Assembly: GCA_036674765.1 (NCBI GenBank)
Contig: JARVKI010000080.1
Location: 141,743-205,742 of the forward strand
From: Seiridium cupressi
Lineage: Eukaryota > Ascomycota > Sordariomycetes > Amphisphaeriales > Sporocadaceae
DNA length: 64,000 bases
Reading direction: 5' to 3'
The notes below the pieces were generated by a model that saw nothing but the letters and a program-made list of their open reading frames with translations, searched no databases and was not told the DNA's origin. The translations under genes and the position numbers were made by a program. This document shows positions 1 through 11,587 of the stretch, piece after piece (the first letter of the stretch is position 1; the number at the start of each line of letters is the position of its first letter).

Positions 1-110
1 GAGGACTGGCTGCTGAATGTGGAGGGGTCAATGCGACCCCACAGAGCAACTCCGAGGCTCAATCTGCACGAGGATCGCTGTTAGCGTATCCAAGTGCTTC
101 TGGAAGACCA

Positions 111-1399
111 ATGACGGCATTTCACCTTCAACAGAGCATAAGTTCCACAAAAGCACTTTATAAACACCGCAGTTCCTTTGGTATTGCCAAATTGGTTTCC
201 ATGGTCTTTTTCATGATGACAACTACGATCAGTGTCAGTCTAAGGCATGCACTCACGAGGCATCGGACCGCTGGCCTCCATCGGCGGTCCATCACCACCA
301 GCGCCTCCGAAGCCGCCGATCAAATGATGCAAACATTCTCAAACAAGACATTGACAAAACGGCAACTCCTCGACGCCAACCAGGTCCAGAAACTCAGTCT
401 AACACTCAGCCGCAAGGAGCTGTACCCGGGCCTCGACATATCCGAGGATCCCCCTCCGGCCGGGACGCCGCTCCCTCCGGGCTACCATCTCGTATACTTC
501 ACCCCGGGAGGCGTGGAGACCGAATTGGGTCCCGACGGTACGGATCGGACTTTTAACTCGCCCGCGCCTTTCACGCGGCGCATGTGGGCGGGCGGGAGGA
601 TGAGCTGGGAGGGCGGAGGCCAGCTGCGCGTTGGCGAGGTGGCGGAGGAGAGGACGAAGCTGGTGAGCGCGGTGCCCAAGAAGAGCCGGGATGGGGGCGA
701 GATGGTATTAGTCGATGTTGAGAAGGAGTTTTGGGGAAAGGATGGACTCGCATTGGTGGATCACAGGTGGGTTCGTCTCGCGTAGAGCTGTTTCTCGTGT
801 TCTAAAACATGATATGGTCCAGATCTTGGATATTCCGGCCCGAGCTCGAAGCGGCAACCGAGCCGGTAGCAATGCCAGCACAGGGGAAAGTGAAGAGAGG
901 ACCTTCTATAGTAGAAGATGAGGAGGTCAAGAACGGAGGTTAGTTGTTTATTTTGTTCAGTGCTTTCTGCCCTGGTAGACAAGACTCCTTGGGGCCGCCG
1001 AGGTTTAGATGCGGGCTTACTGATATCGTTTTATTAGTGTATCCCCGTCGCAAACTGCGCTGGTCTTCCGTTGGTCTCTTTCGTTTTTCGGCATTGACAT
1101 TTAATGGTCACAAGATCCATTACGATGAGAGCTGGACGCAGAGTGTGGAGAACCACCCAGGACAGGTGGTACATGGACCGCTCAACCTGATAAGCATGCT
1201 TGATTACTGGAGGGACGTTTGCGGTAAGCGAAGCGCAGGTGAAATCACTTACCGAGCAATGTCACCTCTCTATGCAGGGGACACGTACCATATCCGCGCT
1301 ACAGACTTGGAAGACGCAGAAGGAAGCTCAGAGTGGGAGATACTAGTGAAGAGACAAGGCACTACGTGCATGAAAGGGAGTATCAAAGGGAAAGGTTAG
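111..1399 (+). CDS. HTD2: Mitochondrial 3-hydroxyacyl-thioester dehydratase (HTD2 family)
   Basis: Three exons, 111-766, 823-938 and 1038-1399, give 377 aa. The first junction restores the continuous string DHRSWIFRPEL, typical of this family, and its intron has a CTAAAAC branch site. The second (GTTAGT donor, TTATTAG acceptor) leads into the hot-dog hydratase motif FRFSALTFNGHKIHYD (about residues 271-286), whose Asn/His are the family signature. The HGPL segment and a closing YAGDTYHIR segment follow. Family members dehydrate 3-hydroxyacyl-ACP in type II mitochondrial fatty acid (lipoate) synthesis. The first 75 residues are rich in Arg, Ser and Thr, as in a matrix-targeting leader; start codons at 201, 213 and 216 are alternatives, and the last two give a cleaner leader. 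It converges on the HET gene across 163 bp. Family call firm; exon 3 acceptor slightly uncertain. Confidence 0.85.
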
Positions 1400-1562
1400 A
1401 TCAAGACTTAGTTCAACTTGTCAGGTGTAAAACAGCATAAGGATATGAAGTGGTGGTTGGGGGGCAATTCGCCAAAAAGCAAGCCATATCATTGCAGGGT
1501 CATAAGCCAGCATTGGATTCTAGAAGTCAGTAGTATCATAGACCCTCGGGATGATCGTCTTC

Positions 1563-3527
1563 CTATTCTGAGCGGGAGTATAAAGACGATCTACGTATAT
1601 GCGCGGGCCCAACAAGCCTAACGTCAAGCTCTAGCTCAAGAATAGTTCTTCTTAGGAAAGTCTTCTGACCTATTCGAGCGGACACCTCGACCTCATCGGG
1701 AAAATTCCTCCGATCACCAAGGACGGTCACAACCTTGACCAGCTGCGAGTCGTAAGTTTTATTGTAGATATCATCATGGCTGATCACAAGATCGAGGTGT
1801 GCCTGATTGATCTTCGAGTTTGAAGGCTGGTCTTTCTGCGGAAACTGTCGCGCAATATCCCAATGTGACCAGACCTTGCAGTGATACTTGGCTTCGGAAG
1901 CCGCGTATGCATCGCCAGTTCCGCGCATGACCCAGACAACCATGAAACGAGGGTAGTGGTGACCCTCAGTTGCAAAGGAGATAGTACCCCTTTGTTCGTG
2001 CTTAGTGACCATCTCCTTGAGTCTGCCCTCGAAGACAATCACGGAAGTGCTGTTCTCCGTGCAGTTCCGCCAGTCCATAACGTACTTGGCTCCGCCTGAA
2101 TCGAGTGGGGACGGGCTCATTTTTACCTGTAAAAGGGACATTGATTTCTCGAAGTCAGTATGCCGCCGTTCTTCCTGGCTCACAAACGTCACGGTTGTTT
2201 CCTTTGCCCGCTCAAGGTCAAGGGAAACTGGTGGTATTCATTAGCTAGGTTCGTATAACGTTTTCAGCGGTGACATACTGCTTTCTGTAGACCCAGTATT
2301 AATGGCGACGGCCCGAGAAGGATCATCTGCAGATAAACAGTACAGAGTTTGTGAAAATAGTCGGTACTTCTCGTCCCGCCGTCGCGAGTCTCCGACGTTC
2401 CTGCTAATCAGTATGACCGGCCGACTTAAAGCGTCAGATCCCACTGTAGCATCAAGAATCGCTGCAAGGACTTCAGTGCTATTGTCAATCTGCATCTTTT
2501 CCCTCAAATACACCGGGCAAAGCAGCAGGTCCACATTCAAATTTCCATCCACGAAGCTTATTTGCGGTATCGGATATCCCAGCGCATGGCGAGAGACATT
2601 CAAGCTTGTTCCGATCCCGTCAAGAGGCTGGAAGAAGCCTGGGTTCCGTGCTATCGGTGGTATCTCGAGAAGAGATGAATGGCTGATCGAATGGACATGG
2701 TCTGGCGCTCTCCAAGCGAGGATAGATTGATCCTTTCTTTTCCCGACGATCTCATTCTGCAGCCGAATGAAGGCTTTCGAGCCTTCGCCGTAGAGGAGGG
2801 GCATGTTGACATCGAACAACCCCATAAGACTATAGGAAATATCCTCTTCTTTCTTCGTTTCTCGTTTAGCTGCCCAGGACATGATCCTCGCCGTACTCGT
2901 GCAAGCAAGAACATCCCTGATGGGCACTGTATAGTGATGGCAGTCGCACCTCTTCCAACTGTCGGTGGTTTGTTCGGTCCAATTTTTGGGCGGACAATGA
3001 ACAACACAATTACCCTGCTCTAGCACATATGTATCTACTCCGGTGATGTCTGCTAACACTTGTGAGAGCGAGAGCTTATCGCCAATGTAATCCCACTCGC
3101 GGCCGTAAAATCTTACCTCTCGCGGCGCGATGAGCTCTTGCAATGTCCAGCCACGTGTGAACCACCGATTTCCTGCATGCAGCCTCTGGCCTGGTGCTAG
3201 ATCGGCCATATAGACATAGCAAACCTCAGACTTCTCATAGTACGTGAACATGGAGTTGATAGCCTCAGAGAGCTCAGTGCTACTGCTTTTGTCAATGCAA
3301 CAGGTGTCAATCCAAATCCAATCATATCCGTGCTTGATGGCCTTGCGACAGCTGCCCTCGAGTTTGTGGTAGGCCTTATGTTGCCGCCAAGTAGGTAATT
3401 GCGGCTCATTGAGGTCCTGGAAGGAAATCTCGCCGTCGCCCCACGTGTGCGAGAGGATGGCATACTTCGGAATCTCTTGGCCTTCAAACGATCCGAGTTG
3501 GTGTGTTTCGGTATTCAAAAGTCGCAT
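1563..3527 (-). CDS. HET-domain protein (heterokaryon incompatibility family)
   Basis: Two exons, 3527-2279 and 2227-1563, joined over a 51-nt intron (GTATGT, branch GCTAATG, CAG), give 637 aa. The HET domain spans about residues 20-140: KYAILSHTWGDGEISF near 21-36, DWIWIDTCCIDK at 69-80 and RGWTLQELIAP near 125-135. A downstream MSWAAKRET...EDISYSLMGLFDVNMPLLYGEG block is usual in HET-E/HET-6-like proteins. No NACHT, ankyrin or WD40 region follows; the last 220 residues are unlike any domain I know. HET proteins can trigger cell death on fusion of unlike hyphae, but most genomic copies have no proven role. The start at 3527 puts the usual MRLLNTET opening at residue 1. It lies head-to-tail behind frq. 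Confidence 0.85.
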
Positions 3528-4106
3528 GGTTGGATAGTCGCGAGGATGGTGGTTCCAGAGTTCTGAATGCGCCCAGACCTCGATCGTGGTGTTGTTTTCA
3601 AAGGCAGTCTCGCTTCGAGTAGGCGAGGCTATGCTGTGCCACTGATACCGACCGTGGGTGCACGTGCAAAGCCGCATTTCCTCACGTTCCACCCACCGTA
3701 ACGCCCTTGGTACATTGTAGTTTTCTTGGTAGTCCGTCGGATGAGGACTGATACCACGATGCTGATGTAATTGTTATCAATATCATTACTTGACCATGCT
3801 GTTCTGCACACCACAAGTAAACTTTCAAATTCCCACGGATTTCGCTCAAGATGGCTGTTATATTTCAAGTTTTTATTTACATCCGGTCTGACTTGAATCA
3901 TAGATCACAAGTCATAGTTGATGCTTCAATTTCTAAACGCCGCCCAATGCTATGTCGCTTGCACCAATGTGCCAAATAAACCTACACGCTCAAAACAAAC
4001 AGAAGCCACATCAAGGCCTCATAGCGCTGGAAATGTCAAAGGATATCATCGCTATCGCCAAATGCGTCAAACCGACGCCACCATCTTTGTACATCTATCC
4101 CCCCAC
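3528..4106. other. Intergenic, frq 3' end to HET promoter
   Basis: 579 bp between two minus-strand genes. It must hold the HET promoter and the frq 3' untranslated region. I see no further gene or repeat. Confidence 0.5.
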
Positions 4107-6971
4107 TTATGATTCCACCATACTACTGTAGCCGCTAGCCGCACCGCCAGCTGTGGCAACAGAGCTGCCCGTTAATTTGGGTAGCCCAAACTTGGCTGGG
4201 GGAATGCTGTCACTCTCATCACAGTCGCCGTCGTGGTCGGTGTCTTCATCTTCGTCTTCCTCATCATTGGATGAAAGCTCCCCGTTCGCTGAATACGCTC
4301 GGCTCCGGTGTGAGGGCTCTTCCTCGTCATCGTCACTGTCTGAATCCGATGTTGTCGTTTCGAACGAGCTCGAAGTGTTGCCGAAGAAGAATGATGGTGG
4401 GGGTAGGGGTGCAGATGGAAGTCGTCGCACCTTACCGCCAATATATTCAATGTCAATTCTTGGGTTGCTTTTTCTCGTCGAAAACAGAATTGGCATCGGC
4501 GAGCTAGTGGACATGGTTGCCAACCGCCCTACAATAGATTCCGTCGTGTCTTTCGATATATCAGTTTCCTCGCTCGCGTCTTTTGCTAAAGTAGGCTGTT
4601 GGAAACCCTCTTGGTCCTTTGGTGACCTTGGGCGGCTTGTCGATACAACCATCACAAAGTGATCATCGGGGGTAATGCCCCCGATGCCACTAGCCTCGAG
4701 ATTCAGTAACTTAGCCGACTGTTTCGAGTCTGACCAGGGGAAGTCGCCTTGTATTTCGGCAGACTCATCAGTCTCGTCTGAGACTGCATCTTGATCGGCG
4801 AAATCGAGATCCATCATGGATCTCAGAGACATAAAATTGCTCAACGGCTTGAGAGGAATCGACGAGTTGGAGCCACTGCGGTTGAGCTCTGGTCCAGGAG
4901 ATTGCGGGCCTGAATTCGTGTCATGAGAATCGTTGCCGGAATCTCCAGATAAATCGGTGCAGAAGGGGGCCCCAGTATAATAAATAATGGCACCATCGCG
5001 CCGTCTTTTGCGCTGAGAAACGCGTGAGACACCACTCTGATTCCATCGAGAATTTATACCCAAATTACTCTCCTCGGGCGGGCCAATAGAGGATAATGTT
5101 TCTTCGGCAATAGATGCCTGCTCGCCGGAGGAGGAAGTATGGTGGTGCGCAAACATGGGCTTGTAGTGAAACTCATCCGACGAACTGGATCTTTGGGGTT
5201 CGAACTTGGAAGGTTCTGAGATAATAACTTCCTCCCCAGAGGGCTGGGCTTTTTGCCTCTTGCGCTGATCAAGCTCATTGGATCCATCAGTATCAGGACT
5301 CGAACCCCCATGTCGCGAATTAGTGCCACTACTGTCGCTGCTGAAGCGAGTTCCTTCGCCACCTCCTCTCCAACGAATCTTGCGGCCGTCTGAAGAAAGC
5401 TGGAATTGTCTACTCTTTTCCGACACCGCAGAACGAATGAATGCGGGGGTCACATTAAACATGTGTAGTTGTGCCATGTTGCAAAGCAGATTGAGGTATA
5501 CCCAACCCTCAGCATCGCTCGAGACATCTTTTGGAGAGAATCTCCGCGACTCAGGTGCAACCAGGCCCAAGTGACGTATATAATCCATGTTCTCAGAGGG
5601 AACTGAAGGGCGATCCGGATCCAAATCATGAGGTCGAGTCGGTCGTTGGTCGCCAGTCCCTAGACTTTGGGCGGTGAGGTCGTCCTCTTTTTGGGTGCGC
5701 CCACTGCCAGAGCCGCTGACATCGCCCATATCTCTGGAATGCGTACGGTCGTCATTGGAGTCGGGTGACACATCGTCGCGAGAATGGCTTGCTCGTTTTG
5801 ATCGGGGTAGGATGTGAGCCTCTCGACTGGCCTCTGCGGGAGGTGGTGGCTGAAGCTTAGTGTCCGAAGTGCCCGACATCTCCACATCCTCACTGGCGGG
5901 AGGCGGGACTAGGGACAGTGAGTTGTGCCTAGTATGACCCAGTCCCTTCCCGGTGAATATCTGCTCCAAGCGTCGCACAACCAGTTTCTTTTTCTCCTTC
6001 TGCGTCAAGGCACCGAATCTTGGCAATAGCCCTTCCGGGATATCTTGCAGGTACCGTTCGACAGTGTTGTCAGATTTCTGTCTAGACAGTCTACTGGGTA
6101 ACGAAGGACCCGAAGAACCAGCTCCAGTTGACATGGACGCATATGCCGAGTCGGTTTGGTTGGGCCGACTGTTCGAGTCCGAGGAAGATGATGCATGCTT
6201 CGACATTACAGAGTCTAGCCCTTTGCTGCCTCTCGTCTTCTCTCTCTTTCGTTGAGGAGATGCGCCATTGCTCGAACCGTCCAGACTGGTCGTGAAATCT
6301 CGAAGAGCAGCTTCCAGCTCCCTCTTCTTGCGACTAGGCAAGCCATGGACCTTGACTTCGAACAGCTTTTCACGTCGTAATGAGTCGGGGCCCATCTGCC
6401 TGTATCTCTTCAAATCTTCTTTGAGGCGCTTGTTCTCGACCGTAAGATCATCAATGACACTGCGATAATCGTCGGCGCTGCTGCTGTGCGTCATCCCTGG
6501 ACGAAGTAGTCCTGGGTTATGGTGTTGCACATATCTGTAGGCCGGGCTGTGGGACGGTACCATGTGGCCTTCCTCATTCGAAGAGTCCGTCTCTTTCTGG
6601 TAAAATGGCGGGTCAATGTCCAACGATGAGTCTAATGTTGTCGGGAGGTTGCGATTCGACCCATCAAACCATCGCCTCGGATCGCTCAAGCCTGTATCAT
6701 TACTTTCGTCCGAAGAATTTCGCCGTGGCGACGGCGCGATTGAGCTCTGCGCGGCCGCGTTTGCTATGGCGTTGCGCTTGGAAGCTTCCCGCGCCATACG
6801 GTGATGGCGAAGCGTGATAGAGTTCTCGGGTGATGTACGTCGTGGGTTGTTGTAAGTTACCGCAGGCGGCATCTGGCCGGATGGCTTTTTATTCGTGTCC
6901 GCCATATTGATATCATTGAGCTCGTCTTCTTGTGTGATCTTCACCTTGGGGATTGAGGTCGAGTTGTTCAT
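4107..6971 (-). CDS. frq: FREQUENCY circadian clock protein
   Basis: Single exon, 954 aa from the ATG at 6971 (932 aa from the ATG at 6905); Neurospora FRQ has 989. Recognised by collinear blocks: MADTNKK...RRTSPENSITL at the N terminus; the coiled coil YRSVIDDLTVENKRLKEDL (about residues 169-187) for FRQ dimerisation; KLFEVKVHGLPSRKKRELE just after; an SPQRKREK nuclear-signal-like stretch near 238-245; and the central block EGWVYLNLLCNMAQLHMFNVTP followed by DGRKIRWRGG. Long Ser-rich segments offer casein-kinase sites, and the C terminus is strongly acidic. FRQ, with FRH and CK1, inhibits the White Collar complex in the negative limb of the clock. The frame upstream of 6971 reaches only a GTG before a TGA, so the GTG is not used. 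Identification is firm. Confidence 0.95.
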   Translation of the reverse strand: MNNSTSIPKVKITQEDELNDINMADTNKKPSGQMPPAVTYNNPRRTSPENSITLRHHRMAREASKRNAIANAAAQSSIAPSPRRNSSDESNDTGLSDPRRWFDGSNRNLPTTLDSSLDIDPPFYQKETDSSNEEGHMVPSHSPAYRYVQHHNPGLLRPGMTHSSSADDYRSVIDDLTVENKRLKEDLKRYRQMGPDSLRREKLFEVKVHGLPSRKKRELEAALRDFTTSLDGSSNGASPQRKREKTRGSKGLDSVMSKHASSSSDSNSRPNQTDSAYASMSTGAGSSGPSLPSRLSRQKSDNTVERYLQDIPEGLLPRFGALTQKEKKKLVVRRLEQIFTGKGLGHTRHNSLSLVPPPASEDVEMSGTSDTKLQPPPPAEASREAHILPRSKRASHSRDDVSPDSNDDRTHSRDMGDVSGSGSGRTQKEDDLTAQSLGTGDQRPTRPHDLDPDRPSVPSENMDYIRHLGLVAPESRRFSPKDVSSDAEGWVYLNLLCNMAQLHMFNVTPAFIRSAVSEKSRQFQLSSDGRKIRWRGGGEGTRFSSDSSGTNSRHGGSSPDTDGSNELDQRKRQKAQPSGEEVIISEPSKFEPQRSSSSDEFHYKPMFAHHHTSSSGEQASIAEETLSSIGPPEESNLGINSRWNQSGVSRVSQRKRRRDGAIIYYTGAPFCTDLSGDSGNDSHDTNSGPQSPGPELNRSGSNSSIPLKPLSNFMSLRSMMDLDFADQDAVSDETDESAEIQGDFPWSDSKQSAKLLNLEASGIGGITPDDHFVMVVSTSRPRSPKDQEGFQQPTLAKDASEETDISKDTTESIVGRLATMSTSSPMPILFSTRKSNPRIDIEYIGGKVRRLPSAPLPPPSFFFGNTSSSFETTTSDSDSDDDEEEPSHRSRAYSANGELSSNDEEDEDEDTDHDGDCDESDSIPPAKFGLPKLTGSSVATAGGAASGYSSMVES

Positions 6972-7632
6972 GTAATTGGGAGAATCCTCCACTACTTTTT
7001 TTCACCCCGTTAGCATGAAAACGGTAGCCTATTTACAATAAATTTCGACTATCGCACGTGTGCGACGCAATGTTTGGGGCGATATTTGTAGGCAGTTTGG
7101 ACGTGTTCTGGAAATGTTCCATGCGCAATCGGCGATGGTGGTGAAATGTAAAGCAGATGCAACTGGAATAATTGGAGTCGCTACTGGACGGAAATATTTG
7201 TGGGATCGAAAGACTGGCTCGACGATCTGAAATGGACAGGATAATAAGAGTCCCAACCTTGGAAGGGATCCTGCAAGCTGGCCGGGGCGCAGGTGTGGGT
7301 AAAGATGCACTGCGGCGTCATACGTACATTTTTTTGCGGGCGATTGCCAGGTGATGTTTGGTTGTTGTCTGTTGTGGCAGTCGTATTGGCTGCAGTTCAG
7401 CCACAAATCGGTTGGTTTAAGTGCCTTTATTGCTCGAATGATATTACGATGTCTTATCCTAATCGTTCGTGGTCGGGATGCGTAGTCTGTTGCGGCGTCA
7501 AGTGTCGGACTTGGAGGGACTGCGAATAGCTTCAAGTGGAATGTTCTGGCGGAAGGTGCAGAGCTACACTACAGGATGTGGAGGAGTGTTTATGGGACAT
7601 GTGTGAAATGCTGATGGACACCGCAATTCGGA

Positions 7633-7649
7633 ATCGAACGATCGCATCG
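7633..7649 (-). promoter_or_regulatory. Candidate light/clock-response CGAT cluster upstream of frq
   Basis: Read on the minus strand (frq sense), three CGAT cores fall within 17 bp, at 7646-7649, 7641-7644 and 7633-7636, about 660 bp upstream of the frq ATG. Neurospora frq light-response elements bound by the GATA-type White Collar complex are described as paired GATNC/CGATN repeats. The resemblance here is loose; function is inference. Confidence 0.35.
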
Positions 7650-7751
7650 AGATTCCGGAATTTGTGATGCCTCTTTTCGATGTGAATGAGATCCATGCTT
7701 TCCCGTCCCTTTTCTTGCTCCCGTTTTTACTACAGATTGTCAACTGGTGCT

Positions 7752-7795
7752 CGATCCCTCCCCGATGGCAATGGTCGTGAGGATCGGGGCGAAAC
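7752..7795 (-). promoter_or_regulatory. Second GATC/CGAT cluster upstream of frq
   Basis: GATCC, CCGAT and GGATCG motifs occur close together about 780-820 bp upstream of the frq start. This is a weaker candidate White Collar binding region than the cluster at 7633-7649. Confidence 0.25.
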
Positions 7796-10700
7796 GCTGA
7801 AGATCAGGGTCCTACCTCTCAGACTTTGCCAAGCTCTTGAGGTGGTGCACCCTCGGGTGTAATCGTATTCACAGTTTGAGCCAACCACGGGGTTTTGACA
7901 CCGTCAGCGGTCCCAATTTTAAGAGCGGGCATGAAGCTGAGAGGCGTGAATATAGCGCACACTGGGTGGTGGAGTGGGCTTAAGTAACGTCTACCGAAAA
8001 CCTGAGGATCAGTCGGCCTAATTGCCCCGATCAGCAGTAGTGGTACAAGCTGATGAACCAGTGACGAAACCCACCCAAAACCCTCCAGAGTGTGGTCGCA
8101 GTGGGCATCGTCGATCCTGGCTTGCTAATCGCTCATTGGTGTGGAGTCAAGTCCGATTTCATCATGGTGGACTGCTCCTACAGCTGGCTGTTTTCAAATG
8201 GGAAATCAGGGTCCTCTCAGGAACGCCTTGTGCCGGTCGGCCGTACTCGGGCAGTCATCATTCGATGTATAGAGTGGAGTGTGAGGAAGGAGAACTGAGC
8301 GACTTAGGACCCGTTGAAAGATAGCAGCTTTGGAGTTGGCCGACGCTCGAGCGCTCACGACACTCGATGCAATACAGCCGAGTCCCGTCCAGACCGGATC
8401 AGACGGTGGCATTTCTCCGTCAATTAAGTTCCCCAGGCCGCAGTTTTGTTTGCTACGGGCCGTCAATTAGCAGGCAGTCGCCTCAACTTCGGATGGGGAA
8501 AAGCACGAGTCTGTGGGGGTCTAGACTCCAACCATGGCCAACCATTTGCGGAGGACAGGCCGGGACGTCCAAGGGTCACCAACGCTAGGTTGGAGGTCGC
8601 TCGATTCTCTTTCGAAAACAAGATGGCCACAGCCATAAGCCTCACAAACGAATGTACATCTGCGCGGCTCAATGAATTATCGTTACCTTTGGCCCCGTGA
8701 CATCTCTATCGCATCCAAGCATCATAATGCATGTAAGGAACAACGACTTTTGTGCTTCCAGTCTGTCGTGCACCCATCAATATGAAGACAGAATCGTTAC
8801 ACCTACAAAATCCATACATACGCTTTCCAGCCGATCGGAACCTTAACCAGCAAGTGGCTAGCCGACTACATGAATCCTGTGCATGTATGCAGACAATCTC
8901 GAAGCCTCTAGCCACATTCATGTTACACTACGGCGAGATCTAGGCTGTTCTTTTTTGGAGATGGCCGTGCTAGACTTTCGCCCAATTCGTCGACCTGGAC
9001 CAAGTAGTCAGCCCCCGTTTTGGAGTATGCACCAGCCTGAACCCGGCATCGTTGATATACCCACGAATCGAAGAAACATTATCCCTGCAGTACGAAGGCC
9101 CTGTTCATGTAGTCTTTGGGTTCCATGTTTACCAAGTGCTGCAACAACAAGTAATGAGCCTCACCCTAGGAATCATGACCCAGCAAGAGATTTTGTTGCA
9201 AGCTGCCAAACACTTGGGGTTACCGATTCCCTAGTTCTGACTATGCCTGTCTGTCAGTTCCTTCTCGAACATGTTTGTCTGTCTTCTTGTCATCACGAGC
9301 GAAGTGTCCCCATTGATCCACACATCAAACGGACAATCTAATCTGCGAAGGCTGGCTAGTCTGCGTATCCGAAGATCGATCCGTCGTCCACGTGGGCCGC
9401 CGGCGTGGGCGAGGATGGGAATTTCGATTTGCCACCTCGAGTTTGCTCAGGCACTGCCATGGAATTTTGATCTTTCCCATGACTATAAAAGGCAGACGTG
9501 CCCCCAGGAAAACCCGTCTCCCGATCGTGGGAGACCACCGAGGCTCCGACGTTCGAGACAAGGCTACACCCCTGAAGTCGCCATCATAATAACCCTTACC
9601 CACGAAAGACCGCCACGCTGGTTGGCGCGGCGCCCACACCGCACTCAGCACTTTTTTAAGAGCATGTGGAATAGCAAATTCGATAGGGAAGGACGCCAAG
9701 ACATGGATCACGAACCCGATTTCAAGGACCCGCTCCACCTTTCCCATGGCACCGCATATCAGGGGTTCCGAGTGGCAAACGACAACTTCTAGGCCTCGCA
9801 AACAACTCCGCTACGGCTGCGAGGATCGTCCTTTTTGGTTCTCATGATTAATTCCAATGGAATACCGTATTTGGAATCACCGGGGTTCCGGCACACATGC
9901 TCACGATACGCGCGACTTGCGAATACGGCTACTAATCGAAGTTTACCGATTCGCGCAAGGCCTTTGCTTTCGCCATCAACTTCTTACAACAGGAAATCGA
10001 TACAACCCAATCTCTCCTCTAGAAGGAGCTCTACATTCCAGCCCTTTGAGACATGGGGTTGCGGTATAATTGCCTTCTAAGAAATCAACCGATTGAGTTT
10101 TTGAACGGTTAGATTGCGCATTGATTACATCCTCTTCATGCTAAGTTGAGGTATTCCTCCAAGCAAGTCGTAAATGAACACCGTGCTCTAAATTCCCCGC
10201 ACTATAGCATCATGTTCAAACCATTACGGAATCTTAAGGAAGCATTTGTTTGCTGGCTTCGGCTCCGGTGCAGTTAATCTCGAACCGAACCGGAGTCTGA
10301 AGCTTGACGCGACCTAGCCGTCTATGGTAAAGACTATTTATTTATGAATGACAGTGCAACAAGGCATTGGCCTTGACCACGGTGTATATTCGAGACTGAT
10401 GAGCACCAACTTCGACACGACTACAGTTGTCTCGTGAGCGGCAGGAAATAGCATGCTTTAATCGTCGTATTTGGTGTACGCAGGTATTGACATACAATAT
10501 CTTGCCTGGTTTCTGGACATCTTTGAGATTGCATGACCACTCTTAAAGGTACAAACAACCGTCGTATATGTTGATCATTACTCTTAAAGATATAATACAC
10601 TTGTAACATTATGAAACTTGACACACCCATACTGGCGATCGACGATTATTTTGTGCACACTTTTTAATTCTTTGGAATTCCAAGTGGGTTTTCTGCCCGG

Positions 10701-10849
10701 GGTGCTTGTCTTCCTTCGGGAACAATGCGCCTACATTCCGTCATCGCAACATCAGACACCAACATAATCCATAACTTGTATTACTCAGAAACGTGTCCCG
10801 ATAATATCATTATACGAGTCTATATCTAGTAACAACGAATGTGATTTTT

Positions 10850-11060
10850 TTCCTTCTTCTTAGCAGCGGGATCTAAATACTTAACATCCTTTCCATTTAA
10901 AAGACTTAAGCTATATATTATTTAATTAAAACTTAATATAAACAAATATATTCTTCTTGCACCTATTATAATACATGAAATATTCGATTAAATACGGGGT
11001 TTTAATAACTCTTTTATGTTTTATATCTTAATTCCTCTTAATATACCACTAGAAACCTCT
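10850..11060. other. AT-rich island
   Basis: About 210 bp composed mostly of A and T (runs such as TTTAATTAAAACTTAATATA), sharply unlike the roughly balanced flanks. In fungi such islands are often relics of RIP-mutated repeats, but no transposon reading frame can be read here. Confidence 0.55.
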
Positions 11061-11447
11061 ATACATCTGATAGTGTTTAGCCATATTTACTCGGCTTTCA
11101 ACGACGATTTTGTTGTTTCTTTTCCTAACTCCACTACACACCTTACACAACCTGGCCCAAAGCCTACGGCTGGCAATGTGCACTAAATATGAACTTGATG
11201 CCTGACAGTGGAATAAAGTAGGCTGGACACTCTGGGTGATCAATAGACACATGAGAGGAGGAATGTCAGTCATTGGTATGCTTTAAAACTCCGTTTTGCA
11301 AACGATACTAATATACGCCGAAGATAAATATTTACTGGCATGATGTAAGAAGACGAGCTTATTTAAATGCATAAGAGAAGAAAATACGAGGTGCAATACT
11401 CCAAAACGCACGATTTAAAGCAAACGGGTTTAAGATAGCTATTGTCA
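11061..11447. other. Intergenic, possible repeat relic
   Basis: 387 bp between the AT-rich island and the LTR-like element. No gene seen; the short open frame at 11049-11273 (minus) is not recognisable. Confidence 0.4.
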
Positions 11448-11452
11448 CGGTT

Positions 11453-11587
11453 TGAGAGGGTCACAAAGGCTGCGCTTCAAGGTCCCCCATAAAGTGTGTA
11501 AATTACAAAAGCTGGAGAGCTAGAATTAAGCTCCAAGCTCTCATCTAAATACTCTAGGCTAACAGCTGGCAGCGCCAGTCCGTGACA
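11453..11587. mobile_element. Solo-LTR-like element with 5-bp target duplication
   Basis: A 135-bp unit starts with TGTCACGG and ends with CCGTGACA, a perfect 8-bp terminal inverted repeat of the TG...CA type found at LTR ends. It is flanked on both sides by GCTAT (11448-11452 and 11588-11592), a 5-bp target site duplication typical of Ty3/gypsy integrase. No internal retroelement reading frame is present, so it is best read as a solo LTR or a small non-autonomous element. Confidence 0.75.

Larger units (their letters stand above)
6972..10849. other. Long gene-poor frq upstream region
   Basis: About 3.9 kb with no recognisable protein on either strand. It should contain the frq promoter and 5' leader, which is long in Neurospora. 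Several open frames of 60-170 codons occur on both strands between 8.0 and 10.1 kb (for example 9271-9792 plus and 9325-9801 minus), but they overlap each other and show no family motif, so I do not call them genes. Confidence 0.5.

Noticed and set aside
4153..4662. 169-codon frame antisense to frq
   Set aside because: Its Ser runs mirror the acidic and Ser-rich frq codons. Neurospora frq has an antisense transcript, but no protein, and nothing here supports a coding gene.
6972..6992. frq frame extended to a GTG at 6992 as start
   Set aside because: A GTG start is not expected in a nuclear fungal gene. ATG codons at 6971 and 6905 follow, and a TGA lies just upstream.
9271..9801. Overlapping 158- and 173-codon frames on both strands
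   Set aside because: They overlap on opposite strands, show no motif, and have no supporting splice structure.
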